Source of the DNA: Brevundimonas sp. PAMC22021
Lineage (GTDB): Bacteria > Pseudomonadota > Alphaproteobacteria > Caulobacterales > Caulobacteraceae
Direction of reading: 5' to 3'
NCBI RefSeq assembly: GCF_019443405.1
Contig: NZ_CP080376.1
Location: 2,356,001-2,420,000, forward strand
DNA length: 64,000 nucleotides
Below are positions 9,006 through 17,976 of this stretch, piece by piece. Each line of letters starts with the position of its first letter. Within the stretch, counting starts at the first letter, position 1. The notes under the pieces were generated by a model. That model searched no databases, was not told where the DNA came from, and worked only from the letters and a program-made list of their open reading frames with translations. Made by a program: the position numbers and the translations under genes.

Positions 9006-9833
9006 TTAGCTCTTCAGCCGCCAGCCCGAGCGGAACACCAACCAGCAGGCGGCGGCCATGACGACCATCAGCACCGCGCTGCCCACGACGCCGACCGCGA
9101 GGTTGCTTTCGGCATGGCCGATGAAGCCGTAGCGGAAGCCGTCGATGAGATAAAAGAACGGGTTGAAGTGGCTGACTGTGGCGAAGGGCTCCGGCAGGTT
9201 CTCGACCAGATAGAAGGCGCCCGACAGGAAAGTCATCGGCATGACCACGAAGTTCTGCACCGCCGACAGGTGGTCGAACTTCTCGCTCCACAGGCCCGCC
9301 AGCACCCCCAGCATTCCCATGATGAAGCTGGCGGCGACGGCGAACCAGACGATGGCCAGTATGTTGGCCACGCCCAGTCGCGCGAAGGGCAAAACGCAGA
9401 TCGCCGTGACCAGGCCGACCAAGGCGCCGCGCGTGGCCGAGCCGAGCGTGAAGCCCAGCGTCAGTTCCAGCGGACTGAGCGGCGGCGTCAGGAAATCGGT
9501 CGCCGTGCCCATGATCTTGGCCTGGATCAGGCTGGAGGATGAGTTGGCGAAGGCGTTGTTCAGGATCGCCATCATGATCAGGCCGGGCGCCACGAACTCG
9601 GCGAAGGGCGTGCCGTGCAGCGGCGGCCGTGCGCCCTGCAGCGCCACCACGAACACCAGCATGTAGAGCAGGGTCGTCACCACCGGCGCGGCCACCGTTT
9701 GTGCGCCCACCTTCCAGAACCGGCGCACCTCGCGCTGGTAGAGGGTGATCACCCCGACCCAGTTGATCCCCGGATAGCGGCGGGGCTGCGGCAGCCCGGC
9801 GGGGCGCGTGGACAGAAGATCAGGCGTGCTCAT
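9006..9833 (-). CDS. ABC-2 type transporter permease
   Basis: A 275-residue inner-membrane permease of the ABC-2 family, with six hydrophobic segments and the C-terminal family motif FLSGAFYLVENLPEPF followed by FNPFFYLIDGFRYG. Such permeases pair with an ATPase to export drugs, lipids or polysaccharide. No ATPase gene lies beside it in this window, so the substrate cannot be inferred. I chose the ATG at 9833 (MSTPDLLSTRPAG). An upstream in-frame ATG at 9887 would add 18 Arg-rich residues that overlap the gcrA control region. Confidence 0.9.
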   Translation of the reverse strand: MSTPDLLSTRPAGLPQPRRYPGINWVGVITLYQREVRRFWKVGAQTVAAPVVTTLLYMLVFVVALQGARPPLHGTPFAEFVAPGLIMMAILNNAFANSSSSLIQAKIMGTATDFLTPPLSPLELTLGFTLGSATRGALVGLVTAICVLPFARLGVANILAIVWFAVAASFIMGMLGVLAGLWSEKFDHLSAVQNFVVMPMTFLSGAFYLVENLPEPFATVSHFNPFFYLIDGFRYGFIGHAESNLAVGVVGSAVLMVVMAAACWLVFRSGWRLKS

Positions 9834-9893
9834 GGCCGCGCAGATGCGCTCGCATGCCCGAGACCGCAAGGCGGCCCTCACTCGCATAACGTC

Positions 9894-10014
9894 GATTCAA
9901 CATCTGGTTTCTGTGGACAGGCTGATTCGCACATGTTGCGTCCCTTAACAGGAGGTTTACAACGGATTGTAGGTTGCTGGCCCGGAGGGGGCCTGGACCA
10001 CTAGATATTGAATC
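9894..10014 (+). promoter_or_regulatory. gcrA control region: CtrA-like box, DnaA-like box, three GANTC sites
   Basis: Three GANTC (CcrM) sites lie at 9894-9898, 9924-9928 and 10010-10014. CTGTGGACAG at 9911-9920 is a DnaA-box-like 10-mer. TTAACAGGAGGTTTAC at 9945-9960 is TTAA-N7-TTTA, one base from the CtrA consensus. In Caulobacter gcrA is activated by DnaA and repressed by CtrA, and its promoter is sensitive to CcrM methylation, so the elements found are those expected. The CtrA-like and DnaA-like calls are by eye. Confidence 0.65.
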
Positions 10015-10033
10015 TCGAACGCCGGAGGGTGGC

Positions 10034-10594
10034 ATGACCGCAGGCTGGACCGACGACCGCGTAGGCGCGCTGAAGAAGCTCTGGCTGGAGGGCCAATCGG
10101 CCAGCCAAATCGCCAAGCAGCTGGGTGGCGGCGTGACCCGCAACGCCGTGATCGGCAAGGTGCACCGCCTGGGCCTGTCCGGCCGGGCCGCCCCGTCGCA
10201 GCCGGTGCGTGCGCCTGCCCCCGCGTTCCGCACCAGCCGTCCGCGCACGGCGGCTTCGACCGTGGCGGAGACCGTCGCGGAGGCCGCTCCGGCTCCGGTC
10301 GTTCGCCGCCTCGAAGTGGTCCAGACGCCTAAGCCGGCCGAGCCCGTCGCTGCGCCTTCGCCCGCCCACGTTCCCGACCTTCCCGGCACCGCCACGGTGC
10401 TGACGCTCGGTGCCCACATGTGCAAGTGGCCGATCGGCGACCCGTCCTCGCGCGAGTTCAGCTTCTGCGGCCGTCGGGCTTCGGAAGGCGTCTACTGCAT
10501 CGAGCATGCGCGCGTCGCCTATCAGCCGCAGGTGCGCCGCGGCGGCAAGGATGGCGCCTCCGAACTGGCTCGCTCGCTGCGCCGCTACATCTAA
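10034..10594 (+). CDS. gcrA: Cell cycle regulator GcrA
   Basis: A 186-residue transcription factor that binds sigma-70 RNA polymerase and methylated GANTC sites to drive S-phase genes. Its amino end is the conserved helix-turn-helix of the family (MTAGWTDDRVGALKKLWLEG, then SASQIAKQLGGGVTRNAVIG). A Pro/Ala-rich linker (about 55-115) and the sigma-binding end with CKWPIGDP and FSFCGRRA follow. The Caulobacter protein is 173 residues. The start at 10034 has GGAGGG 4 to 7 bases upstream. It is a stand-alone gene followed by a terminator. Confidence 0.96.
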   Translation: MTAGWTDDRVGALKKLWLEGQSASQIAKQLGGGVTRNAVIGKVHRLGLSGRAAPSQPVRAPAPAFRTSRPRTAASTVAETVAEAAPAPVVRRLEVVQTPKPAEPVAAPSPAHVPDLPGTATVLTLGAHMCKWPIGDPSSREFSFCGRRASEGVYCIEHARVAYQPQVRRGGKDGASELARSLRRYI

Positions 10595-10619
10595 TAGCGC
10601 CTGCACCTCAAGATCGGAA

Positions 10620-10647
10620 AAGCCCCGTCGGCCTGCCGGCGGGGCTT
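10620..10647. terminator. Bidirectional terminator between gcrA and apaG
   Basis: A GC-rich hairpin with AAGCCCCG pairing with CGGGGCTT and further GGC/GCC pairs sits between the convergent stop codons of gcrA and apaG. On the minus strand it is followed by TTTTCC. Confidence 0.8.
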
Positions 10648-10648
10648 C

Positions 10649-11056
10649 TCAGTTGAGGCTGCGCCGGGCCTCCGGCGTGTCCAGCGAAAAGGCCGGTATC
10701 TCCGCCTCGAACGACCGACCTTCCGCATCGGTGAAGTAATAGGTGCCGACCATCGAACCGGTCGGCGTACCCAGCGGACAGCCGGACGCGTAGGCATAGG
10801 CGTCGCCAGGCTGGATCGTCGGCTGCTCGCCCACCACGCCCGCGCCCCGCACCTCCTCGGTCCGGCCCAGACCATCGGTAATGGTCCAGCGCCTGGCCAT
10901 CAGCCGCACCGCCATGCCCGTCAGGTTCACCACCTCCACCTGATAGGCCCAGACCCAGCGTCCGCCGTCCGGATCGGACTGTCCGGCAAGGTAGCTTGGC
11001 CGAACCCGGACCAGGATGCCGTTGGTTTCGGCGCTATAGGCAGGCGCGTCGTGCAT
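10649..11056 (-). CDS. apaG: ApaG (DUF525) protein
   Basis: A 135-residue ApaG-fold protein, slightly longer than the usual 125. The family segments FVxxYQVEVVN-like (WAYQVEVVNLTG), LMARRWTITDGLG, GEQPTIQPGDAYAYASGC and GSMVGTYYF are all present. ApaG is a cytoplasmic fibronectin-III-like protein, first linked to cobalt resistance in Salmonella; its molecular role is unsettled. It is divergent from the dCTP deaminase gene. Confidence 0.95.
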   Translation of the reverse strand: MHDAPAYSAETNGILVRVRPSYLAGQSDPDGGRWVWAYQVEVVNLTGMAVRLMARRWTITDGLGRTEEVRGAGVVGEQPTIQPGDAYAYASGCPLGTPTGSMVGTYYFTDAEGRSFEAEIPAFSLDTPEARRSLN

Positions 11057-11148
11057 GGGCTATATGCTCGCCCCGCCGCGCGGCGGGTGCAAGCGTGGCC
11101 TGTACGGGATTGATCGGTGCGGGCTCCTTCGGCCAAGAACAGGACGAC

Positions 11149-12177
11149 ATGAGCGCCTATTCCCCTTCTCGCCCCGGCATCCTGCCCGCCCAGGGCATCG
11201 AAGCCCTGATCGCCGGCGGCGCCATCACCTCGGACACGCCGTTCGACCTTGATCAGGTCCAGCCCGCCAGCCTGGACCTTCGCCTGTCGGACCAGGCCTG
11301 GCGCGTGCGCGCCTCCTTTCTGCCCGGCCAGCGCAAGGTCGAGGATCGCATCCGCGACGTGGCCATGCACGCCGTCCAGGTTACGGACGCGGGCGTGGTG
11401 CTGGAAAAGGGCTGCGTCTACATCGCGCGTCTTCAGGAGCGGCTTAAGCTGCCCAAGGGCCTGATCGCGCGCGCCAATCCGAAAAGCTCGACCGGCCGTG
11501 TCGACGTGTTCGTGCGCCTGCTGACCGATCAGGGCGCGTCCTTCGACGACGTGGCCGAGGGCTATGAGGGCGCGCTCTATATGGAGATCGCGCCGCAGAC
11601 CTTTTCCATCCTGGTGCGGCCCGGCACCCGCCTGAATCAGCTGCGGCTCAAGGCTGGAGAGCCGCCCAAGCTGGAGACCCGCAGCGTCGGTGTTGACCTG
11701 CGCGGCGGCGACGTCGTGGGCTTCCGCGGCCGCAGGCATGCCGGCGTCGTCGATCTCGACCACATCGACGGCCACGACCCGCGCGACTTCTGGGAGCCGT
11801 TGTCCCTGCGCCGCGGCGAGCTGCTGCTCGATCCGGGCGAGTTCTACATCCTGGCCTCGTCCGACGACGTGGAAATCCCGGTCGATCAGGCCGCCGAGAT
11901 GACGCCCATCGATCCGTCCGTGGGCGAGTTCCGCGTCCACTACGCCGGCTTCTTCGATCCCGGCTTCGGCACGGACGAGGCGCACGGCGCGGGCTCCAAG
12001 GGCGTGCTGGAGGTCCGCACCCACGACACGCCCTTCCTGTTGGAGCACGGGCAGATCGTGGCGCGCCTCGTCTACGAGCCCCTGACCGAGCGCCCCAGTC
12101 GCCTCTACGGCGAGAGCGGCAGCCACTATCAGAGCCAGGGCCTCAAGCTTTCCAAGCACTTCCGGCCCTGGGGTTGA
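11149..12177 (+). CDS. dcd: 2'-deoxycytidine 5'-triphosphate deaminase, double-domain form
   Basis: A 342-residue protein, about twice the length of classic Dcd (190), made of two Dcd/dUTPase-like domains. The first half holds the active-site-like ANPKSSTGRVDVFVRL and GYEGALYMEI segments. The second half holds FRVHYAGFFDPGFG and the closing GLKLSKHF. This long form is the usual one in alphaproteobacteria. It deaminates dCTP to dUTP, which the separate dUTPase gene at 49826-50275 would hydrolyse. The start at 11149 has AGGA about 7 bases upstream. Confidence 0.88.
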   Translation: MSAYSPSRPGILPAQGIEALIAGGAITSDTPFDLDQVQPASLDLRLSDQAWRVRASFLPGQRKVEDRIRDVAMHAVQVTDAGVVLEKGCVYIARLQERLKLPKGLIARANPKSSTGRVDVFVRLLTDQGASFDDVAEGYEGALYMEIAPQTFSILVRPGTRLNQLRLKAGEPPKLETRSVGVDLRGGDVVGFRGRRHAGVVDLDHIDGHDPRDFWEPLSLRRGELLLDPGEFYILASSDDVEIPVDQAAEMTPIDPSVGEFRVHYAGFFDPGFGTDEAHGAGSKGVLEVRTHDTPFLLEHGQIVARLVYEPLTERPSRLYGESGSHYQSQGLKLSKHFRPWG

Positions 12178-12254
12178 GGCGAGGCGTCGCGCCCGCCACG
12201 CTTTGCCACGCCGCCCGCATGGTCTAGTCAGGCGCCATGAGCACGGAGGCGACC

Positions 12255-13487
12255 ATGAAGCGTGTGATCGTTCTGGGGGGAGACGGCTTCTGCGGCTGGC
12301 CCACGGCCCTGCACCTGTCGGCGCGCGGCTGGGACGTGACGATCGTCGACAACCTGTCGCGCCGCAACATCGACAACGAGCTGGAAGTCCAGTCGCTGAC
12401 GCCCATCCGCACCATGGGCGAACGCATCCGCGCCTGGAAGGACGTCTCCGGCCACGACATAGGCTTCGTTAACCTGACGGTGGGCAAGGAGTTCGATCGC
12501 CTGGTCGCTCTGATCCGCGACCTGCGTCCGGACAGCATCGTCCACTTCGCCGAACAGCGCGCAGCGCCCTATTCGATGAAGTCGGCGCGTCACAAGCTGT
12601 ACACCGTCGACAACAACCTTAACGCCACCAACCACCTGCTCGCCGCCATTGTCGAAAGCGGGCTGGACGTGCACCTGGCGCACCTGGGCACCATGGGGGT
12701 CTATGGCTACGGCACCGCCGGCCTGCGCATCCCCGAAGGCTACCTGAAGGTCACGGTGGACACCGACAACGGCCCGGCCGAGCAGGAGATCCTGTTTCCG
12801 CCGAACCCCGGCTCGATCTATCACATGACCAAGACGCAGGACGCCCTGCTGTTCCAGTTCTACGCTAGGAACGACAAGCTCAGGATCACCGACCTGCACC
12901 AGGGCATCGTCTGGGGCGCCCAGACCGCGGAGACCCGCCAGGACGAGCGGCTGATCAACCGTTTCGACTATGACGGCGACTACGGCACGGTGCTGAACCG
13001 CTTTCTGATGCAGGCGGCGGTGGGTTACCCGCTGACGGTGCATGGCTCGGGCGGTCAGACGCGCGCCTTTATTCACATCCAGGACACGGTGCGCTGCGTC
13101 GAGCTGGCGCTGGAGAACCCGCCCAAACGCGGCGAGCGCGTGCGCATCCTGAACCAGATGACCGAGAGCCGCCGCGTGCGCGATCTCGCCGGCATCGTCT
13201 CGCGCCTGACGGGAGCCGAGGTCCACCATGTCCCCAATCCGCGCCAGGAGGCGGATGAGAACGAGCTGGTCGTCGCCAACGACGGCTTCCGCGAACTGGG
13301 GCTGAAGCCGATCACCCTGGCCGAGGGGCTGATGCAGGACGTGACGGAGAACGCCCGCCGCTATGCCGACCGGGTCGACCTGTCGCGCATCCCCTGCGTT
13401 TCCGCCTGGAACCCCGATCGCGCCCAGGCGCTGGAGCACGAGCAAGCTCGGCCGTACGTCGAGCCGCAGTCCGCCCTCAGCGCCTGA
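12255..13487 (+). CDS. sqdB: UDP-sulfoquinovose synthase
   Basis: A 410-residue extended SDR enzyme that makes UDP-sulfoquinovose from UDP-glucose and sulfite, the head-group donor for the sulfolipid SQDG. It shows the NAD-binding GGDGFCGWPTALHLS at the start, HFAEQRAAPYSMKSARH, the catalytic-threonine region HLGTMGVYGYG and the YHMTK pair (Tyr about 190). These segments match SqdB/SQD1 closely. The start at 12255 is chosen over 12237 because GGAGG lies 6 bases upstream. No glycosyltransferase partner (sqdC, sqdD or sqdX) is adjacent. Brevundimonas membranes are reported to contain SQDG, which fits. Confidence 0.93.
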   Translation: MKRVIVLGGDGFCGWPTALHLSARGWDVTIVDNLSRRNIDNELEVQSLTPIRTMGERIRAWKDVSGHDIGFVNLTVGKEFDRLVALIRDLRPDSIVHFAEQRAAPYSMKSARHKLYTVDNNLNATNHLLAAIVESGLDVHLAHLGTMGVYGYGTAGLRIPEGYLKVTVDTDNGPAEQEILFPPNPGSIYHMTKTQDALLFQFYARNDKLRITDLHQGIVWGAQTAETRQDERLINRFDYDGDYGTVLNRFLMQAAVGYPLTVHGSGGQTRAFIHIQDTVRCVELALENPPKRGERVRILNQMTESRRVRDLAGIVSRLTGAEVHHVPNPRQEADENELVVANDGFRELGLKPITLAEGLMQDVTENARRYADRVDLSRIPCVSAWNPDRAQALEHEQARPYVEPQSALSA

Positions 13488-13502
13488 TCGTCAAGAGTTC
13501 TG

Positions 13503-14387
13503 ATGCCGCAAGCCTCGTCCGCCCCCTCGCTTCTGGTCTTCGGCGGAGGCTATCTGGGGCAGGCGGCCGCGCGTGAAGCGATCAGGCGCGGAGGGCAGGC
13601 TACGGCCACCTCGCGTGATCCCGCTCGTCGGGCGGCTCTCCAGGCCGCCGGGATCCACGCCATCGATCCGGCGGACCGCGAGGCGCTGGGACGCGCCGTG
13701 GCCGAACACTCGGCCATCCTGGTGACGGCCCCGCCGGACGCGCGCGGCTGTCCGGCTCAGCGCGCGCTGGCGGAGGTGGCCGGCGACGCCTGGCCCGACT
13801 GGATCGGCTATGTCTCCTCCACCGCCGTCTATGGCGATCGCGAGGGCGGCTGGGTGTTCGAGGACGGCCCGCTGAACGCCGCCAGCCTGGAAGGCGCCCG
13901 CCGCGTCAACGCCGAGCGGGACTGGATGGACGGTGCGCGCGGCATGGGCCTGACGGTGCAGGTCTTCCGTCTCCCCGCCTTCTATGGTCCCGGCCGCAGC
14001 GTGATCGACCGCCTGCACGACGGATCGGCCCGGCTGGTGCGAAAGCCCGGCCAGATTTTCAACCGCATCCACGTGGACGATGTGGTCTCGGCCCTGTTCG
14101 CCTCCATGGTCCGGCCACGTCCCGGCGCCGCCTACAATCTGACCGACGACGAGCCCGCGCCGGCCGACGTGGTGATGCAATGGGCGGCCGAGCGCCTGGG
14201 TCTTCCCCGCCCGCCGGAAGTGGACTGGATGGACGACAGCGTCGGACCCGGCATGCGCCGCTTCTATCTGGACTCCAAGCGTGTCTCCAACGCTCGCGCC
14301 AAGGCCGAACTGGACTGGCGCCCGTCCTATCCCAGCTGGCGAGAAGGCCTGGGGGCGATCCTGGCTTCGGAGGCCGGGGAACGCTGA
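13503..14387 (+). CDS. NAD(P)-binding extended SDR, YeeZ-like
   Basis: A 294-residue Rossmann protein with a GGGYLGQAAAREAI nucleotide-binding loop, the segment IGYVSSTAVYGDREGGWVFE and the substrate-loop pattern VFRLPAFYGPGRS. These are hallmarks of the YeeZ-type subgroup, whose reaction is unknown. It follows sqdB by 15 bases on the same strand, so it is probably cotranscribed. A role in the same sugar-nucleotide pathway is only an inference. Confidence 0.82.
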   Translation: MPQASSAPSLLVFGGGYLGQAAAREAIRRGGQATATSRDPARRAALQAAGIHAIDPADREALGRAVAEHSAILVTAPPDARGCPAQRALAEVAGDAWPDWIGYVSSTAVYGDREGGWVFEDGPLNAASLEGARRVNAERDWMDGARGMGLTVQVFRLPAFYGPGRSVIDRLHDGSARLVRKPGQIFNRIHVDDVVSALFASMVRPRPGAAYNLTDDEPAPADVVMQWAAERLGLPRPPEVDWMDDSVGPGMRRFYLDSKRVSNARAKAELDWRPSYPSWREGLGAILASEAGER

Positions 14388-14431
14388 TCGGCCTCGCCCG
14401 CTTTCCTTGCACCAAGGCAGGGAGCCGGACG

Positions 14432-14809
14432 ATGATCCATCATGTTTCCTTCGGCACGCGCGACGCGGCGAAAGCCAAGGCCTTCTACGACCCCGTGCTG
14501 GCGGTGGTGGGGTGGCGCTGCATCCAGAGCAACGACCGGGCCGTCGATTACGGCGTCAGCGAGATCATGTTCAGCCTGGAGACGCCGGTCGATGGCGGAG
14601 AGGCCACGGCCGGGAACGGCGCGCACGTCGCCTTTGTCGCCCGAGATCGCGCGACGGTGGACGCCTTTTTCCGCACCGCGCTGGAGCAGGGCGGGACCGA
14701 CGCCGGCGCGCCGGGCGTGCGAGCGCAGTACGATCCCAACTACTACGGCGCCTTTGTGCGCGATCTCGACGGCAACAAGATCGAGGCTATGACCTTCGCC
14801 GCGACCTAG
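14432..14809 (+). CDS. VOC (glyoxalase/bleomycin-resistance fold) family protein
   Basis: A 125-residue single-domain VOC protein beginning MIHHVSFGTRDAAKAKAFYD, the metal-ligand front strand, and ending FVRDLDGNKIEAM, the family closing strand. Members bind a divalent metal and include isomerases, dioxygenases and resistance proteins; the substrate here is unknown. GGGAG lies about 8 bases before the start. Its last 4 bases overlap the end of convergent eipA. Confidence 0.85.
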   Translation: MIHHVSFGTRDAAKAKAFYDPVLAVVGWRCIQSNDRAVDYGVSEIMFSLETPVDGGEATAGNGAHVAFVARDRATVDAFFRTALEQGGTDAGAPGVRAQYDPNYYGAFVRDLDGNKIEAMTFAAT

Positions 14810-15414
14810 AAGGGGATCAGGTTGCGCTGGCGGCTATAGCTCATGGTGCCGACGTTGGCGCCGAGGCGCAGGCCGACGCCGGTGCGGATGGGCGCAAGCG
14901 TGATGCCGTCCGCCCGCTGGTAGTTCACGCCCAGCCCCGCCACCAGATAGGCCGTGCCCTCCACGCCCGGGAAGCGGCGATAGATCATGTCCGGGTGGAA
15001 CAGGCCGTAGACCAGGGTGAAAACCCGGCTGGCGTTGCCGCCCCAGTCCCAGCCCACCGAGGCGCCCTGCCAAAACACCTCCTGCGGGGCGAACATCTCC
15101 TTCATGTGCAGGGCGCCGCGGCCATAGCGCGCGCCGACCACGAACGCGCCCGCGCCCTCCTCGCCGGCGATATAGGCGGTCGGGCGGTCGCCCTGTTCGG
15201 CGAAGATGCGCTCCACCGCACTGCCCACCACTTCGGCGGCGATGCCCAGTTCGCGCGATCCGGCCGAGACCACCTCCTCGAAGGTATAGGCCGGCGCGGT
15301 GTTGTCGGTGGCGATCGGATAGTTCGGATCGGACGGCGCGGTCGCGCAGGCGCTCAGGGACGAGGCGCCGGCGGCGGTGGCGAGACCCGACAGGATCAGT
15401 TGACGACGATGCAT
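14806..15414 (-). CDS. eipA: EipA (DUF1134) envelope integrity protein
   Basis: A 202-residue exported protein of the DUF1134 family. In Brucella EipA is a periplasmic beta-barrel-fold protein needed for envelope stress resistance. The signal sequence carries a lipobox-like LSAC (Cys about 23) after an Arg-Arg pair, so lipoprotein or Tat export are both possible. Family segments are GGNASRVFTLVYGL, RRFPGVEGTAYLVAGLGVNY and APIRTGVGLRLGANVG. A CtrA-like box lies about 95 bases upstream, matching the reported CtrA control of eipA in Brucella. Confidence 0.87.
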   Translation of the reverse strand: MHRRQLILSGLATAAGASSLSACATAPSDPNYPIATDNTAPAYTFEEVVSAGSRELGIAAEVVGSAVERIFAEQGDRPTAYIAGEEGAGAFVVGARYGRGALHMKEMFAPQEVFWQGASVGWDWGGNASRVFTLVYGLFHPDMIYRRFPGVEGTAYLVAGLGVNYQRADGITLAPIRTGVGLRLGANVGTMSYSRQRNLIPF

Positions 15415-15507
15415 GGGCGAAACAGGGCTCCGGCAGACGCGCCCGGCGATGGCGGCCGCGAGGGCCGAACCGTCGCCGGGCTTTGAGGCAGCCTTGCGGC
15501 CTGATGG

Positions 15508-15522
15508 TTAACCGAACCTTAC
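15508..15522 (-). promoter_or_regulatory. CtrA-like box upstream of eipA
   Basis: TTAACCGAACCTTAC on the plus strand, which reads GTAA-N7-TTAA toward eipA. It matches 7 of 8 fixed positions of TTAA-N7-TTAA. It lies in the 138-base gap between pheT and eipA, about 95 bases before the eipA start. Confidence 0.6.
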
Positions 15523-15552
15523 AGGGCGGCGCTTGTCCACCGCCAGAAGGCG

Positions 15553-17976
15553 TCAGGCCCTCAGCCGCGCGCCCTGCTTCTCAGCGGCGGCGATGACGCG
15601 GGCGCTCAGGGCCTCGATCTCGGCGTCGGTCAGCGTCGCCTCGCGCGGCTGGATCACCACCTCCAGCGCCACGGACTTGAAGCCGTCATCGACGCCCTTG
15701 CCGCGATAGACGTCGAACACCCGCACATCGGCGATCAGCGCCTTGTCGGCGCCCGCGATGGCGCGGACCAGATCGCCCGCCGCCTTGCCTTCCTCGACCA
15801 CGAAGGCGAAGTCGCGCGTCAGCGGCATCAGATTGGCCAGATTGGCCGCGCCGCGCGCCTTGCCAGACTTGCCGCGGGGTTCCGGCACGGCGTCCAGCAC
15901 GATCTCGAACGCCAGCATCGGACCGTCCGCGTCCAGGCTCTTCAGCACGCGCGGATGAAGCGCGCCGAACTCGGCGATGATCGTCTTGGGGCCGAGCTGC
16001 AGGCGCGCCGAGCGTCCCGGGTGCCACCAGGCGCGGTTCTGCCCCTGCGCCAGCTGGAGCGAGGCGACCGGCGCGCCGATGTCCTCCAGCAAGCTCATCA
16101 AGTCGCCCTTGAGGCCGAACAGCGCATCCTCGCCCGCCCCGCCCCAGTGCCGCCCGGCGTGCGGCGAGATCAGGCCGGCGATGACGGTGCGCTGGTCGCC
16201 CGGTCCGTCGCCCAGATAGATCGGCCCGATCTCGAACAGAGCCGCGTCGGCGTGCCCGCGCGCGGCGTTGCGCGCCGCCGCCTCGATCAGGTTCGGCAGG
16301 ATCGACGGCCGCATGCAGTCGAGGTCGGCGGCGATCGGATTCTCCAGCACCAGCCGCTCGTCGCCGCCGCCGAAGAGGGCGGCGGCCGTCTGTTTGGTGA
16401 AGGACCAGGTGACCGCTTCCGAATAGCCCAGCGCCGCCAGCGCCCGACGCGCGGTGCGGACCCGCGCCTGGCGAGGGCTCAGCACACCTCCGGCCGGTCG
16501 CGCGACCTCCGGCAGGGGCGTCTCGGGCAGGCGGTCGAAGCCTTCGATCCGCGCCACCTCCTCCACCAGATCGGCAGGGCCTTCCACATCGCGCCGCCAG
16601 GACGGCGGTGTCACGGTCCAGGACGCGCCGCGCTCGATCGTGAAGCCGAGCGCCTGCAGAATCTCCGCGATCCGGTCTTCGGGCACGTCCAGCCCCGACA
16701 GGCGGCGCACATAGGCCGGATCGAAGGCGAACCCCGACGGGCCCGCCGGCGCCTGGCCTGCGACCGTGATCTCCGACGGCTCGCCGCCGCACAGGTCCAG
16801 GATCAACCGCGTCGCCAACTCCAGTCCCGGGATCACCGAGGCGGGATCGACGCCGCGCGCGAAACGGTACTGTGCATCCGAGTGGATGCCGTGCGCCCGT
16901 CCCGTCTGGGCGATGACGATCGGTTCGAACCAGGCGCTTTCAACAAACACGTCCGTTGTGTCGTCGGCGCAGCCCGTGCTGACGCCGCCCATGACCCCGC
17001 CCAGACCGACGGGCCGCTCGCCCGCCGCATCGGCGATCACGCAGTCCGCCTCGGACACCGAATAGGTCTTGCCGTCCAGTGCGATCAGCTGCTCGTGCGT
17101 GCCCGCCGCGATGTGCTCGGCGCCGGCGGAGACCTGTCCCGCCCGCACCACGATCTCGGTCCCGACCAGCTTGCCCGCGTCATAGACGTGCAGGGGCCGC
17201 GCCTGATCGTAGGCGATCAGGTTGGTCACATCGACGAGCCGGTTGATCGAGCGCAGGCCTATCGCCGCCAGCCGCCGCTGCAGCCACTCGGGCGACGGCC
17301 CGTTCTTCACACCCCGGATCAGCCGACCGGCGAACACGGGGCACAGTTCCGGCGCCTCGATCCTCACCGTGATCGGCGATGGGTAGCCGCCGCGCACCGG
17401 CGCGATGTCCCAGGTCTTCAGGGTTCCGGCGCCGGCCGCCGCGAGGTCGCGCGCGATCCCGGCGACGCCCAGCCAGTCCGGCCGGTTCGGCGTCACCTCG
17501 AAGTCGATCACCGGTTCGGCCCCGAACACGCCGGCCGCCGGCGCGCCGACCTGCAGCGTCTCAGGCAACTCCAGGATGCCGTCGCTCTCGTCGGCCAGCT
17601 CCAGCTCCGAGGCCGAGCACAACATGCCGTTCGACACCACGCCGCGCACCGGCTTCTCGACCAGGGTCACATCCAGTCCCGGCACATAGGCTCCGATCGG
17701 CGCATAGATGGTGACCAGCCCCGCCCGCGCGTTCGGCGCGCCGCAAACGATCTCCTTCATGCCGTCAACGGTCTCGACCTGGCAGACCTGCAGCCGGTCG
17801 GCGTTCGGGTGCTGCTCTGCCGAGACGATCCGCGCCACCGTGAAGGGCGCCAGCTTCGCCGCCGGATCGACGACCTCCTCGACCTCCAGGCCCGCCATGG
17901 TCATGGCCTCGGCGATCTGATGCACGTCCGCCTCGGTCTCGAGGTGGTTCTTCAGCCAGGACAGGGTGAACTTCAT
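15553..17976 (-). CDS. pheT: Phenylalanyl-tRNA synthetase beta subunit
   Basis: An 807-residue large subunit of the cytoplasmic alpha2-beta2 synthetase that charges tRNA-Phe. The order is the N-terminal tRNA-binding (EMAP-like) domain starting [18 protein letters not shown], the B3/B4 editing domain, the B5 domain and a C-terminal ferredoxin-fold anticodon-binding domain ([19 protein letters not shown]). Length is normal. The start ATG shares its A with the pheS stop codon (TGATG), so translation is coupled. Confidence 0.97.
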   Translation of the reverse strand: MKFTLSWLKNHLETEADVHQIAEAMTMAGLEVEEVVDPAAKLAPFTVARIVSAEQHPNADRLQVCQVETVDGMKEIVCGAPNARAGLVTIYAPIGAYVPGLDVTLVEKPVRGVVSNGMLCSASELELADESDGILELPETLQVGAPAAGVFGAEPVIDFEVTPNRPDWLGVAGIARDLAAAGAGTLKTWDIAPVRGGYPSPITVRIEAPELCPVFAGRLIRGVKNGPSPEWLQRRLAAIGLRSINRLVDVTNLIAYDQARPLHVYDAGKLVGTEIVVRAGQVSAGAEHIAAGTHEQLIALDGKTYSVSEADCVIADAAGERPVGLGGVMGGVSTGCADDTTDVFVESAWFEPIVIAQTGRAHGIHSDAQYRFARGVDPASVIPGLELATRLILDLCGGEPSEITVAGQAPAGPSGFAFDPAYVRRLSGLDVPEDRIAEILQALGFTIERGASWTVTPPSWRRDVEGPADLVEEVARIEGFDRLPETPLPEVARPAGGVLSPRQARVRTARRALAALGYSEAVTWSFTKQTAAALFGGGDERLVLENPIAADLDCMRPSILPNLIEAAARNAARGHADAALFEIGPIYLGDGPGDQRTVIAGLISPHAGRHWGGAGEDALFGLKGDLMSLLEDIGAPVASLQLAQGQNRAWWHPGRSARLQLGPKTIIAEFGALHPRVLKSLDADGPMLAFEIVLDAVPEPRGKSGKARGAANLANLMPLTRDFAFVVEEGKAAGDLVRAIAGADKALIADVRVFDVYRGKGVDDGFKSVALEVVIQPREATLTDAEIEALSARVIAAAEKQGARLRA

